From assembly GCF_026341815.1 (NCBI RefSeq), contig NZ_JAPENX010000001.1, positions 6,448,001-6,512,000 of the forward strand: a stretch of DNA of 64,000 nucleotides, written 5' to 3'. The notes beneath the pieces are model-generated. The model ran no database searches, was not told the DNA's origin, and saw only the letters and a list, made by a program, of their open reading frames with translations. The stretch is from Streptomyces sp. NBC_00572 (GTDB taxonomy: Bacteria > Actinomycetota > Actinomycetes > Streptomycetales > Streptomycetaceae). Below are positions 17,100 through 25,591 of this stretch, one piece after another. How positions within the stretch are numbered: position 1 is the stretch's first letter; each line of letters starts with the position of its first letter. The position numbers and the translations under genes were made by a program.

Positions 17100-18136
17100 G
17101 GAGCCACTCCATTCATGGGCAGGCCGAGCCCTTCGGGCAGGCCGAGGGCGATGTTCATGCTCTGCACCGCGCCACCGGCGGTGCCCTTGGTCAGGTTGTC
17201 GATCGCGCTCACGCAGATGAGGCGGCGGGCGGCCGGATCGAGGGCCACCTGCACCTGCACGGTGTTGGATCCGAGCACCGAGGCCGTGGACGGCCACTGG
17301 CCCTGCGGTAGCAGCCGGACGAACGGTTCGTCGGCGTACGCGGCCTCGAAGACCTCGCGCACCTCGTCGAGACCGCCGTCGGCGGCCACGTGCGGGCGCA
17401 GCCGGGCGGAGCAGGTGGCGAGGATGCCGCGGGGCATGGGCGCGAGGGTCGGGGTGAAGGACACGGTCACCGGCTCGCCCGCCACCAGGGACAGGTTCTG
17501 CGTCAGCTCGGGGGTGTGGCGGTGGCCGCCGCCGACGCCGTACGGGGTCATGGACCCCATCACCTCGGAGCCGAGCAGATGAGGCGCGGCCGACTTCCCG
17601 GCGCCCGAGGTCCCGCTGGCGGCGACGATGACGACCTCGGGTTCGACCAGGCGCGCGGCGTGTGCTGGGTAGAGCGCGAGGGTGACCGCGGTCGGGTAGC
17701 ACCCCGGCACGGCGATCCGGTTGGCTCCCTTCAACTCGTCCCGGGCGCCGGGCATTTCGGGAAGTCCGTACGGCCAGGTCCCCGCGTGCCGGGTGCCGTA
17801 GAAACGGGTCCACTCGGCCGGGTCGCGCAAGCGGAAGTCCGCCCCGCAGTCGACGACGAGGGTGCCGCCGCCCAACTCCCCGGCGAGCGCCCCCGACTGC
17901 CCGTGCGGCAGGGCGAGGAACACGACATCGTGCCCGCCGATCGCCGCCGCCGATGTCTCCGCCAGCACCCGGTCGGCGAACGAGGCCAGCTGGGGCTGCA
18001 CCTGTCCGAGGGTGCGCCCGGCACTGCTGTGCGCGGCCAGAACGCCGACTTCGACACCGGGATGTGAGGCAAGCAGGCGGAGGATCTCCCCACCCGCGTA
18101 GCCACTGGCTCCGGCCACCGCGACCCGTAAGGTCAT
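17096..18136 (-). CDS. argC: N-acetyl-gamma-glutamyl-phosphate reductase
   Basis: 346 residues. NADP-binding GASGYAGGE at the N-terminus and the catalytic Cys in VPGCYPTAV, with the downstream GGGHRHTPE and FTPTLAPMPRGI motifs. ATG 18136 has a GGAGAG ribosome-binding site; an in-frame ATG at 18175 is less likely. The third codon (18128-18130) is TTA, so translation should depend on the bldA tRNA. An iron box lies 76 bases upstream of the start. First gene of argCJBD; each following gene overlaps by four bases. Confidence 0.94.
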   Translation of the reverse strand: MTLRVAVAGASGYAGGEILRLLASHPGVEVGVLAAHSSAGRTLGQVQPQLASFADRVLAETSAAAIGGHDVVFLALPHGQSGALAGELGGGTLVVDCGADFRLRDPAEWTRFYGTRHAGTWPYGLPEMPGARDELKGANRIAVPGCYPTAVTLALYPAHAARLVEPEVVIVAASGTSGAGKSAAPHLLGSEVMGSMTPYGVGGGHRHTPELTQNLSLVAGEPVTVSFTPTLAPMPRGILATCSARLRPHVAADGGLDEVREVFEAAYADEPFVRLLPQGQWPSTASVLGSNTVQVQVALDPAARRLICVSAIDNLTKGTAGGAVQSMNIALGLPEGLGLPMNGVAP

Positions 18137-18212
18137 GCTCTTCCGTCTCTCCTGATGAATGGGGACGTGGCACACGACGGGGGGTGGTCACCCCAAGTCG
18201 GCGCACAGGAAC

Positions 18213-18231
18213 TTAACTTAGCCTAACCTAA
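18213..18231 (-). promoter_or_regulatory. Iron box upstream of argCJBD
   Basis: On the minus strand TTAGGTTAGGCTAAGTTAA matches the palindromic iron box TTAGGTTAGGCTAACCTAA at 17 of 19 positions. Iron boxes are bound by DmdR1/IdeR repressors. Finding one in front of arginine genes is unusual and ties the operon to the siderophore locus. Confidence 0.85.
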
Positions 18232-18357
18232 GTAGTTCTGGTGCGGAACTGCCGCGATCTCGCACGCCGGTGGGGTGGGCGAGGGCAACTGCTCATCAGG
18301 TGGGACAAGTTGACGGTGAGATCACCGCCCGTCAGGGCGGGGACCCCTGCGCCGTCG

Positions 18358-19140
18358 TCAGGCCGGGGACCCCCACGCCGTCGTCAGCCCGTCCAGCCAG
18401 GCCGGCGGGAGCTCGGCCGCGTCCCACTCCTCGTGCAGGGCCGACGGTGTCACGGCGAGACGTTCCAGGACGGCGACGCTGGTGGGGGAGTGGATGAGGG
18501 AGTAGCGGCCGTGGATCGCGATCGGGCTGCCGGGGCCGTACTCCGCGTACAGCCGCTCCAGGTGCGCGTGATGGGCGGTGGCGAACTCCGTCAGCCGCCC
18601 CGGGTATCCGGCCCGCTGTCGGGGACTCATCGTGCGCAGGACCGCGCCGAGCACCTGCTCGGTGACCTCGGGGTCGAGGTCGGACACATCGGTGTACGAG
18701 AGGTAGAGCGGCGTGACGGCCACCCTGGCCCGCTCCATCTCCGCCCTGCGGACGGGGGAGCGCTCGTCCGGGGATTCGGTCGACGAGGCGGTGGTGACGG
18801 CGCGGACCAGCGCCCGCTCGGCGATGGCGCCGAGCTCCTCGGTGACGGCCAGGACGCCGTCGGCCCAGCCGGACGCGTAGGGCTCCTTCCTCGGCTCCTC
18901 CTTCCTCTCTTCCGCCTCCTGCTGCCCCTCCTGTGCTTCCGTCGGCTCCGGGGCGCTGCGCCGGGCTTCGGTGATCTCCGCGTGCGCGAGGGCCAGCGCG
19001 CCGGCCTCGACGAGCCCGATGAGCTCCTCCGCGTCACCGGTGTAGACCCCTGCCCGGGCGAGGAGCTGGAGGAGCGTGCTCTTCGCGTTGAGGACGCTGG
19101 CCGCGTCGAGCTGCTGCCGTCCCTCGTCGGCGCTGTTCAA
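18358..19140 (-). CDS. Unknown charged protein
   Basis: 260 residues. I do not recognise a family. Residues 1-60 form a helical region (STLLQLLARAGVY). A very acidic/basic low-complexity linker follows (EAQEGQQEAEERKEEPRKEP), then an ordered domain of about 150 residues containing LYLSYTDVSDLDPEVTEQV and RYSLIHSPTSVAVLERLAVT. No signal peptide or transmembrane helix. The proposed start is TTG 19140, chosen for its strong GAGGAGG site about eight bases upstream. Confidence 0.7.
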   Translation of the reverse strand: MNSADEGRQQLDAASVLNAKSTLLQLLARAGVYTGDAEELIGLVEAGALALAHAEITEARRSAPEPTEAQEGQQEAEERKEEPRKEPYASGWADGVLAVTEELGAIAERALVRAVTTASSTESPDERSPVRRAEMERARVAVTPLYLSYTDVSDLDPEVTEQVLGAVLRTMSPRQRAGYPGRLTEFATAHHAHLERLYAEYGPGSPIAIHGRYSLIHSPTSVAVLERLAVTPSALHEEWDAAELPPAWLDGLTTAWGSPA

Positions 19141-19390
19141 ATGGGGGCCCTCCTCGTCGTACGGGCGGCACGGTGCGGGTGCGCGGAACGTTCTGTTCGA
19201 GCCTACGCAACGCCCGTTCGCTCAGAGCCCGCATCCCCCCTCCATCGCGCGCGTCGCCCACGAGCGAAGCGCCCGCGCGGGTGGCCCGTCACGTCACCGC
19301 CCGGCTCCCGCCGGCCGTCCGCGCGGACGATGCGGAGCCCCGCCGGCGCGACCGCGGGCCTGACCCGATGCGAGTCGATCCGAAGCGAGC

Positions 19391-20143
19391 TCAGTTCCTG
19401 TACACGCGCAACGCCGTCACCTCGTACGACATCTGCGACGTGTCCGGGGTGGGCGCCGGGTGGTAACGGCCCGCGCAGACCGACAGGTTCACGATGAGGT
19501 GGGCCCGCCAGGAACGCCCCACCCCACGGCGGTCGTCGAAGACCCGCGCGCCGTTCACCCACCACACCACGTTCCGGGCGCCGAACTCGACCCGCAGGTC
19601 GACCCACGCCCCGGGGCGTACGGCGGGGTCGCGGAAATAGAGGTGGCGCCCCCGGATCCGGTTCGACAGTTCGAGGAGGTCCGGATTGTCGGGGTGGTAC
19701 TCGAAGACGTCGATCTCCTGGCCCCCGTCGAGCCAGGTCCAGATCGCCGGCCAGGCGCCCGTCTCCGCGGGCAGGCGCACGCGCGCCTCCAGGACGTCAT
19801 CGGTCTGCACCAGGAAGGCCTCCGCGCTGCCCTCCGTGGTGAGCAGCCCCGCGTTCCAGTTCCCGTCCGGGCGGCGGGTTGCCCGGAAGATCCCGGTCCG
19901 GCTGTACGAGGAGTCCTCCACCAGGTGGTCGAGCTTGTTGTCGCCCGGATTGGTCGGCCCGCCGTCGGGATAGGCCCAGGAACGGCCCGCGACCCACTGT
20001 TCGGCGGAGGAGAAGTCCGCGTCGAGCACGAGCCTCCCCGGTGAGTGCGCGGGCCCCCGCCCATCCGTTCCTCCGACCGCTCCTGCGTCGGAGTCGGAGT
20101 CGGTGCCGCGTCTGAACAGCCGGTCGAAGAAGTCGGACAGCAC
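19391..20143 (-). CDS. GH16-like glycoside hydrolase without signal peptide
   Basis: About 250 residues with a concanavalin-like fold of glycoside hydrolase family 16 type. The catalytic ExDxxE motif is present in GGQEIDVFEYHPD, preceded by PAIWTWLD and followed by WVDLRVEFGARNVVWWVNG. GTG 20143 is chosen because AGAGGAG lies seven bases upstream; a longer frame to 20236 starts without a good site. Neither start gives a Sec or TAT signal. GH16 enzymes cleave beta-glucans, agarose or carrageenan and are normally exported, so cytosolic location or another export route is odd. The substrate is not predictable. Confidence 0.8.
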   Translation of the reverse strand: MLSDFFDRLFRRGTDSDSDAGAVGGTDGRGPAHSPGRLVLDADFSSAEQWVAGRSWAYPDGGPTNPGDNKLDHLVEDSSYSRTGIFRATRRPDGNWNAGLLTTEGSAEAFLVQTDDVLEARVRLPAETGAWPAIWTWLDGGQEIDVFEYHPDNPDLLELSNRIRGRHLYFRDPAVRPGAWVDLRVEFGARNVVWWVNGARVFDDRRGVGRSWRAHLIVNLSVCAGRYHPAPTPDTSQMSYEVTALRVYRN

Positions 20144-20298
20144 GGCACGCTCCTCTCGCACGGGCACACGTCGGCCCGTAAGCGAATTGCCCCACACTGC
20201 CCCATCCATGCAAGGAAGGTCACTCATTGGCGACAAGTCGTCACAACAGTGTTGGTCTCCGCGGTGTCGGTTTCATCGCCACAGCGCCTAGATCTCCC

Positions 20299-20319
20299 TA
20301 ATGTCCCACTGGGACATTA
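20299..20319. promoter_or_regulatory. Perfect palindromic operator before TetR gene
   Basis: Two 10-bp arms, TAATGTCCCA and TGGGACATTA, separated by one base (C). It lies 20-40 bases before the TetR start at 20339 and in the divergent gap with the GH16-like gene, where a TetR dimer would autoregulate and perhaps control both directions. Confidence 0.7.
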
Positions 20320-20338
20320 ATCGGTGTACGGTGCAAAT

Positions 20339-20983
20339 ATGGGCACGGAGCGAGAACGCCGCAGCCCGCGGCGCGGCCCCAAGGGGTTGCGGACACGGGA
20401 GGCACTCGGTGAGGCCGCGCTGAAGCTCGTCCTGGAGCACGGCACGGCCGGGGTCTCCGTCGAGGACGTCACCGACACGGTCGGCGTCTCCCGACGCACC
20501 TTCAGCCGCTACTTCGCCTCCAAGGAGGAGGCCGTCCTCGACGGCATCCGCGCGGACTGCACACGGATCAACGAGGCCCTCGCGGCCCGTCCCGCGAGCG
20601 AGGCCCCGCTCACCGCCTACCGCGCGGCCCTGCGGAGCTGGCTCGCCGACCCTGTCGCCCCGGCCTGGCACCGCCGTGACGGAGTCCGGGAGCTCTTGCT
20701 TCTCGCCGAGGGGGAGGCGTCCCTGCGCGCCGTGCTCCGCCGGATCCTCCTGGAGGGCGAGGCCGCGTCGGTCCGGCTCGTCGCGGCCCGACTCGGCGTC
20801 GATCCCGAAGGCGACCTGCGGCCCGCCGTCGCCGTCGGATCCGGCGCCGCCACGCTCCTGGCCGCCACCCGCGCCTGGGTGCTCGGCGGCCCCCGGGAGG
20901 CGCTGCCCACCCTCGTGGAGGAGGCCTTCGCGCTGCTCGCGACGGAACCACCCCCCACGGACGAACCCCGTACACCCCTGTAA
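20339..20983 (+). CDS. TetR-family transcriptional regulator
   Basis: 214 residues. The N-terminal helix-turn-helix is clear: LRTREALGEAALKLVLEHG, then TVGVSRRTFSRYFASKEEAV. The C-terminal ligand domain is Ala-rich and unassigned. A perfect palindrome immediately upstream is the likely operator. The SDR gene begins nine bases after its stop, so regulator, SDR and alcohol dehydrogenase probably form one operon, with the regulator sensing a substrate of these oxidoreductases. Confidence 0.9.
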   Translation: MGTERERRSPRRGPKGLRTREALGEAALKLVLEHGTAGVSVEDVTDTVGVSRRTFSRYFASKEEAVLDGIRADCTRINEALAARPASEAPLTAYRAALRSWLADPVAPAWHRRDGVRELLLLAEGEASLRAVLRRILLEGEAASVRLVAARLGVDPEGDLRPAVAVGSGAATLLAATRAWVLGGPREALPTLVEEAFALLATEPPPTDEPRTPL

Positions 20984-20992
20984 GGAACCACC

Positions 20993-21766
20993 ATGACGCA
21001 CCCTCGGACCATCGACCCCCAGGAGTTCGCCGGCAGGATCGCGCTCGTCACCGGCGGCGCCTCCGGCATCGGACGTGCCGTGGCCCGCCGCCTCGCGTAC
21101 GCCGGTGCCGCCGTGGCCGTCGCCGACCACGACGCCGACCGCGCGGCCGAAGCCGTCACCGAACTGACCGATCGGGGCGCCAAGGCCCTCGCCGTACGGA
21201 TGGACGTCACCGACGACGACTCCGTCAGGGCGGGCGTCGAGGCCACGGTCGCCGCCTTCGGCGGCCTCCACCTGGCCGTCAACAACGCGGGCGTAGCCGG
21301 AGCGCGCGTCCCGCTCGCCGAGACCCCGGCGGAGGAGTGGCGACGCGTCGTCTCCACCAACCTGGACGGCGTCTTCCACTCGCTGCGCCACGAACTCCCC
21401 GCGATCCTGGCCGCCGGCGGCGGTGCCGTCGTGAACATGTCCTCCATCCTCGGCACCAACGGCTCCGCCGGCAGCGCCGCGTACGTCGCCGCCAAGCACG
21501 GCGTCGTCGGCCTCACCAAGACGGCGGCGCTCGAGTACGCCTCCCAGGGGGTACGCGTCAACGCCGTCGGCCCCGGCTACATCGACACGCCCCTCCTCGC
21601 CGGCATCGGGCAGGAGGCCTACGACGCCCTCGTCGCCCTGCATCCGGCGGGCCGACTGGGCCGCGCCGAGGAGGTCGCCGAGCTCGCCGCGTTCCTGCTC
21701 TCGGAGCGTGCGTCCTTCGTCCACGGCAGCTACCACCTCGTCGACGGCGCCTACGCCGCCCGCTGA
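20993..21766 (+). CDS. Short-chain dehydrogenase/reductase
   Basis: 257 residues, classical SDR. Cofactor motif VTGGASGIGRAVARRL, NNAGVAG, catalytic Ser in VVNMSSILG, and the YVAAK active-site Tyr-Lys in SAAYVAAKHGVVGLTK. The acidic residue after beta-2 (VADHDADR) favours NAD(H). The ATG follows TAAGGAACC. It oxidises or reduces an alcohol/ketone; the substrate is unknown. It sits between a TetR regulator and a Zn alcohol dehydrogenase. Confidence 0.93.
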   Translation: MTHPRTIDPQEFAGRIALVTGGASGIGRAVARRLAYAGAAVAVADHDADRAAEAVTELTDRGAKALAVRMDVTDDDSVRAGVEATVAAFGGLHLAVNNAGVAGARVPLAETPAEEWRRVVSTNLDGVFHSLRHELPAILAAGGGAVVNMSSILGTNGSAGSAAYVAAKHGVVGLTKTAALEYASQGVRVNAVGPGYIDTPLLAGIGQEAYDALVALHPAGRLGRAEEVAELAAFLLSERASFVHGSYHLVDGAYAAR

Positions 21767-21817
21767 GGCACCCCGACTCCGCACGTCCGCGCCACGCGAG
21801 AGGAAGAGGAAAGCGTC

Positions 21818-22858
21818 ATGAAGGCATTGCAGTACCGCACGGTCGGCGCCCCGCCCGAGGTCGTCACCGTTCCCGACCCGGAACCCGGGCCCGGCCAGGT
21901 GCTCCTGAAGATCACCGCCGCCGGGGTCTGCCACTCCGACATCGCGGTCATGAGCTGGTCCGCCGACCAGCTGCCCTTTCCGCTGCCGCTGACCCTGGGG
22001 CACGAGGGTGTCGGCACCGTCGCCGCCCTCGGCCCCGGCGCCGGGGGATTCGCCGTCGGTGACGCCGTCGCCGTCTACGGCCCGTGGGGCTGCGGCAGCT
22101 GCTTCATGTGTGCCCAAGGCAAGGAGAACTACTGTCTGCGGGCCGCCGAACTCGGCATCAGGCCGCCCGGACTCGGCGCCCCGGGCGCCATCGCCGAGTA
22201 CATGATCGTCGACAGTTCCCGCCACCTCGTCCCGCTCGGCGGTCTCGACCCCGTCCAGGCCGTCCCGCTCACCGACGCCGGCCTCACCCCGTACCACGCG
22301 GTCAAGCGGTCCCTCCCCAAGCTGGTTCCCGGGAGCACCGCCGTCGTCATCGGCGCGGGCGGGCTCGGCCACGTCGCCGTCCAGCTCCTGCGGGCCGTGA
22401 CGGCGGCCCGGGTCATCGCCCTGGACGTCTCGGAGGAGAAGCTCGCCCTCGCCCGCACCGTCGGCGCGCACGAGACGGTCCTCTCCGACGCCGCGGCAGC
22501 CCCCACGGTCCGCGAACTGACCGGCGGGCGCGGTGCCGAGGTCGTCCTCGACTTCGTGGGCGTCCAGCCCACCGTGACGGCCGCCGGCGCGATGGTCGCG
22601 GTCGAGGGCGACATCGTGATCGTCGGTCTCGGCGGCGGCACCCTGCCCGTCGGATTCGGCGCCCTGCCGTACGAGGTCTCGGTCACCTCCCCGTACTGGG
22701 GGACCCGGCCCGAGCTGATCGAGGTGCTCGACCTGGCCCGCTCGGGCGCGGTCGACGTCCACGTCGAGACGTACGGCCTGGACGAGGCGCCGAAGGCCTA
22801 CGAGCGGCTCCACGAGGGACGTGTCAACGGCAGGGCGGTCATCCTTCCGCACGGCTGA
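21818..22858 (+). CDS. Zinc-dependent alcohol dehydrogenase (MDR family)
   Basis: 346 residues. Catalytic zinc ligands are in GVCHSD and GHEGVG. The four structural-zinc cysteines lie in GCGSCFMCAQGKENYC. The Rossmann motif is VIGAGGLGHVAVQLL. It oxidises alcohols or reduces aldehydes/ketones with NAD(P). RBS GAGAGGAAGAGG lies ahead of ATG 21818. Same strand as the preceding SDR with a 51-base gap, so probably co-transcribed. Confidence 0.93.
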   Translation: MKALQYRTVGAPPEVVTVPDPEPGPGQVLLKITAAGVCHSDIAVMSWSADQLPFPLPLTLGHEGVGTVAALGPGAGGFAVGDAVAVYGPWGCGSCFMCAQGKENYCLRAAELGIRPPGLGAPGAIAEYMIVDSSRHLVPLGGLDPVQAVPLTDAGLTPYHAVKRSLPKLVPGSTAVVIGAGGLGHVAVQLLRAVTAARVIALDVSEEKLALARTVGAHETVLSDAAAAPTVRELTGGRGAEVVLDFVGVQPTVTAAGAMVAVEGDIVIVGLGGGTLPVGFGALPYEVSVTSPYWGTRPELIEVLDLARSGAVDVHVETYGLDEAPKAYERLHEGRVNGRAVILPHG

Positions 22859-22881
22859 GCGCGCCCGATCTCCCGAGCTTT

Positions 22882-22898
22882 CGGATACGTTGTATCCG
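22882..22898. promoter_or_regulatory. Palindrome upstream of the FAD monooxygenase
   Basis: CGGATAC-GTT-GTATCCG, seven-base arms with a three-base spacer, about 59 bases before the monooxygenase start. This is a typical TetR operator geometry; the TetR gene at 24691, at the end of this unit, is the natural candidate. Confidence 0.6.
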
Positions 22899-22956
22899 TA
22901 AAACCGAGGTGCGCGTACCCCTGCGCGCACCCGGGGGACGGCAAGGAGCGTCGGAC

Positions 22957-24585
22957 ATGCCGGAAGCGAAGGAAGCGGTCGCGGTGGTCGCGGAGGTCAC
23001 AGAGACGACGGCGGTCATGGCGGTGAAGGCGGCAGACACCGCCGTCACCGCCGTCACCGTCATCGGCGCGGGACCCGTCGGGCTCGCCCTCACCCTCGAC
23101 CTCGCCCGCCGAGGCATCGCGGTACGCCTGGTGGAGCGCGACGAGAAGCGGTTCCAGGGCTCACGTGCCAAGGGCGTCCAGCCCCGCACCCTGGAAGTCC
23201 TCGACGACCTGGGCCTCGCCGACGCCGCCCGCGCGGCAGGTGGCCCCTACCCTCCGATGGGACTGCACCTCGGCCCGTTCACCAAGGGCTGGCGGATGCA
23301 CGCCACCGCCCCGGACAGCATCGGGACTCCCTACCCCGACGTTCTCCTGCTCCCTCAGTACGCCACCACCGCCCTCCTCCACGACGCCGTCGAACGCCTG
23401 GGAGTACGCGTCGACTTCGGCGCCCGCGCCGTGGAGATCACCCAGGACGAGGAGGCGTGCACGGTACGCCTGGAGGACGGCCGGCTGCTGAGAAGCCGTT
23501 ACGTCGTGGGCGCCGACGGCGGCTCCAGCACCGTCCGCAAGGCCGCGGGCATCGCTTTCGAGGGCACCACCGACGAGACCGACCGGATGATCCTCGTGGA
23601 CGCCGCCGTCGACGGCCTCTCCCGCGACCACTGGCACATCTGGCCCCGCCCCCGCGGCCGCAGCGTCGCGGCCTGCCCCCTGCCCGGCGCCGACGGCCGC
23701 TTCCAGATCATGATCAAAGTCCGGCCCGGCGACCCTGTCGACCTCACCGGGACCGCACTCACCACCCTCCTGCGCCGCCGCGTCGGACCCTCCCTCACCC
23801 TCCGCGACATCAGCTGGTCCTCGGTCTTCCGCCCCAACATCCGCCTCGCCGAGCATTACCGCAACGGCCGGCTCCTGCTCTGCGGCGACGCCGCCCACGT
23901 CCACACGCCCGCCGGGGCGCAGGGCCTCAACACCGGCGTCCAGGACGCCCACAACCTCGGCTGGAAACTCCAGCAGGTCCTCGCAGGCGCCGACGACGCA
24001 CTCCTCGACAGCTACGAGCAGGAGCGGCGACCCGTCGCCGCCCAGGTCCTCGGCCGCTCCACCGAGCTGTACGAAGGCCTGCGCCGCACTCGTCCCAGCG
24101 GGCTCACCCGGGGCCCGGACGAACACCAGCTCGGCATCTCCTACTTCGGCGGCCCGCTCGCCCCCGCCGACGCGGCCCGCACGGCGACGCTGCGCTGCGG
24201 CGACCGCGCCCCCGACGCCACCCTGCCCGGGGCCATGGGCACGGCGAGCCGCCTCTTCGACCTCTTTCGCGGCCCGCACTTCACGGCCCTCGCGTTCGGA
24301 GCCCGCGCCGCGGCCGCCGTCGACCGCCTACCCTGGCCGCCCGGCGGTGTCCCGCTGCGCCGCCACACCGTGCTGCCGCACACCACACCCGGTACAGCAC
24401 AGGAAGCGGCCCTGCTCGCGGCGTACGGAATCACCGAGGACGCCGTCGTACTCATCCGCCCGGACGGCTACGTCGGTCACATCGGTCACGTCGCAGGTAC
24501 GGCGGACGGGCCGGGCGGCGACGGCACGTCGGATCCGCGGCCCACGATCGGCCTGATGACCGCCGGGGTCGGGGCCGAGTCCTGA
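22957..24585 (+). CDS. FAD-dependent aromatic-type monooxygenase
   Basis: 542 residues, flavoprotein hydroxylase of the PHBH/PheA-TfdB family. After an unusual Val/Ala/Thr-rich N-terminal extension of about 35 residues comes the FAD-binding GAGPVGLALTLDLARRG. The DG motif is VGADGGSSTVRKAAG and the second FAD/ribityl motif is LLLCGDAAHVHTPAGAQGLN. The C-terminal about 130 residues resemble the thioredoxin-like dimerisation domain of this family. It hydroxylates or epoxidises an aromatic or polyketide-like substrate using NAD(P)H and O2. ATG 22957 follows AAGGAG. A palindrome lies upstream and a TetR gene follows. Confidence 0.9.
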   Translation: MPEAKEAVAVVAEVTETTAVMAVKAADTAVTAVTVIGAGPVGLALTLDLARRGIAVRLVERDEKRFQGSRAKGVQPRTLEVLDDLGLADAARAAGGPYPPMGLHLGPFTKGWRMHATAPDSIGTPYPDVLLLPQYATTALLHDAVERLGVRVDFGARAVEITQDEEACTVRLEDGRLLRSRYVVGADGGSSTVRKAAGIAFEGTTDETDRMILVDAAVDGLSRDHWHIWPRPRGRSVAACPLPGADGRFQIMIKVRPGDPVDLTGTALTTLLRRRVGPSLTLRDISWSSVFRPNIRLAEHYRNGRLLLCGDAAHVHTPAGAQGLNTGVQDAHNLGWKLQQVLAGADDALLDSYEQERRPVAAQVLGRSTELYEGLRRTRPSGLTRGPDEHQLGISYFGGPLAPADAARTATLRCGDRAPDATLPGAMGTASRLFDLFRGPHFTALAFGARAAAAVDRLPWPPGGVPLRRHTVLPHTTPGTAQEAALLAAYGITEDAVVLIRPDGYVGHIGHVAGTADGPGGDGTSDPRPTIGLMTAGVGAES

Positions 24586-24690
24586 CAGGGCCGGTCGACC
24601 GATACGGTGTCACCGCACCACGGATGGCCGCCGGGAGCCGCGACGCGCAGGGCGGCGCCGCCCCGGCACAGCGAGAGAGGGCCCCACCGC

Positions 24691-25404
24691 ATGGCCGCCA
24701 CCCCGCCACCCCCCGGCAGCCCGGCCTGGTGGGCCGCCCGCCCGGCCCCCGCCTCTGCCGCGCCCCGGCGGGGTCGGCCCTCGCTCGACACCGCGGACAT
24801 CGTCACCGCGGCCCTGCGCCTGGTCGACGAGCACGGCACCCAGGCGTTCTCCCTGCGCATGCTCGCCGAGGCCCTCAACTCCGGTACGGCCACCCTCTAC
24901 CGGCACTTCGACGGCAAGGACGAGATCCTGGCGTACGTCGTCGACCGCGTCCTGGGCGAGGTCGACCTCGACGCGCTCGCAGGCTCCGCCGACTGGCGCG
25001 AGGCGCTCACGGTGACGGCCCATCGGTTCCACGACACCCTGCGCCGCCATCCGAACACCCTGCCGCTGCTCATGGCGTACGTCCCCGTCGGCCCCCACGG
25101 ACTCGCCCGACGCGAACGCGTCCTGGCGACCCTGCTGACGCACGGCCTGCCGGCCGACCTGGCCGCCCGCGCCTTCACCGCCGTCACGCACTACGTCATC
25201 GGCTTCACAGCCCAGCAGTACGGACCTGCCGCCGCCCCCGACCACGGCGCCGAACTCGCCGCCTTCTACGGTGGCCTCGACCCGGCCTCCTACCCCGCCC
25301 TCCTCCAGGCCGCCCGGTCCCTCACCTCCGTGGCCGTCGCGGAGGAGTTCGACTTCGGCCTCACCCTCCTCGTACAGGGCCTCACGCACCTCGCCCCGGC
25401 CTAG
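24691..25404 (+). CDS. TetR-family regulator (tetracycline-repressor-like C-terminus)
   Basis: 237 residues. A Pro/Ala-rich N-terminal tail, then the DNA-binding domain (DIVTAALRLVDEHGTQAFSL, ALNSGTATLYRHFDGKDEI). The C-terminal domain resembles TetR_C of the tetracycline-repressor class, common in regulators of efflux or monooxygenase genes. ATG 24691 has GAGAGG upstream; a frame from 24607 gives an extra 28 residues but no good site. It lies 105 bases after the monooxygenase and probably represses it through the palindrome at 22882-22898. Confidence 0.88.
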   Translation: MAATPPPPGSPAWWAARPAPASAAPRRGRPSLDTADIVTAALRLVDEHGTQAFSLRMLAEALNSGTATLYRHFDGKDEILAYVVDRVLGEVDLDALAGSADWREALTVTAHRFHDTLRRHPNTLPLLMAYVPVGPHGLARRERVLATLLTHGLPADLAARAFTAVTHYVIGFTAQQYGPAAAPDHGAELAAFYGGLDPASYPALLQAARSLTSVAVAEEFDFGLTLLVQGLTHLAPA

Positions 25405-25591
25405 GGGGTGTCTTGTCGATCAGCCGCCGCGGAGGCCCCACTCGTCGAGGCCGCCGTACACATGGGCTTCGAGGCACTGAGGTGCGTCAAGGCCGACGGC
25501 CTCGCCGCGATAGACGGCGATGCCCGGAGAATCTCCGGCAGGCCTCGCCGCGGACGCCCGGACCACCATCAGGTGATCCGGAGTGGACCGC
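25405..25591 (-). other. Gap with coding-like relic
   Basis: No intact gene. On the minus strand one frame reads like a protein C-terminus (PGIAVYRGEAVGLDAPQCLE, then HVYGGLDEWGLRGG) ending at 25420. It is out of frame with the patatin gene and has no start of its own. I cannot assign it; it may be a remnant. Confidence 0.3.
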
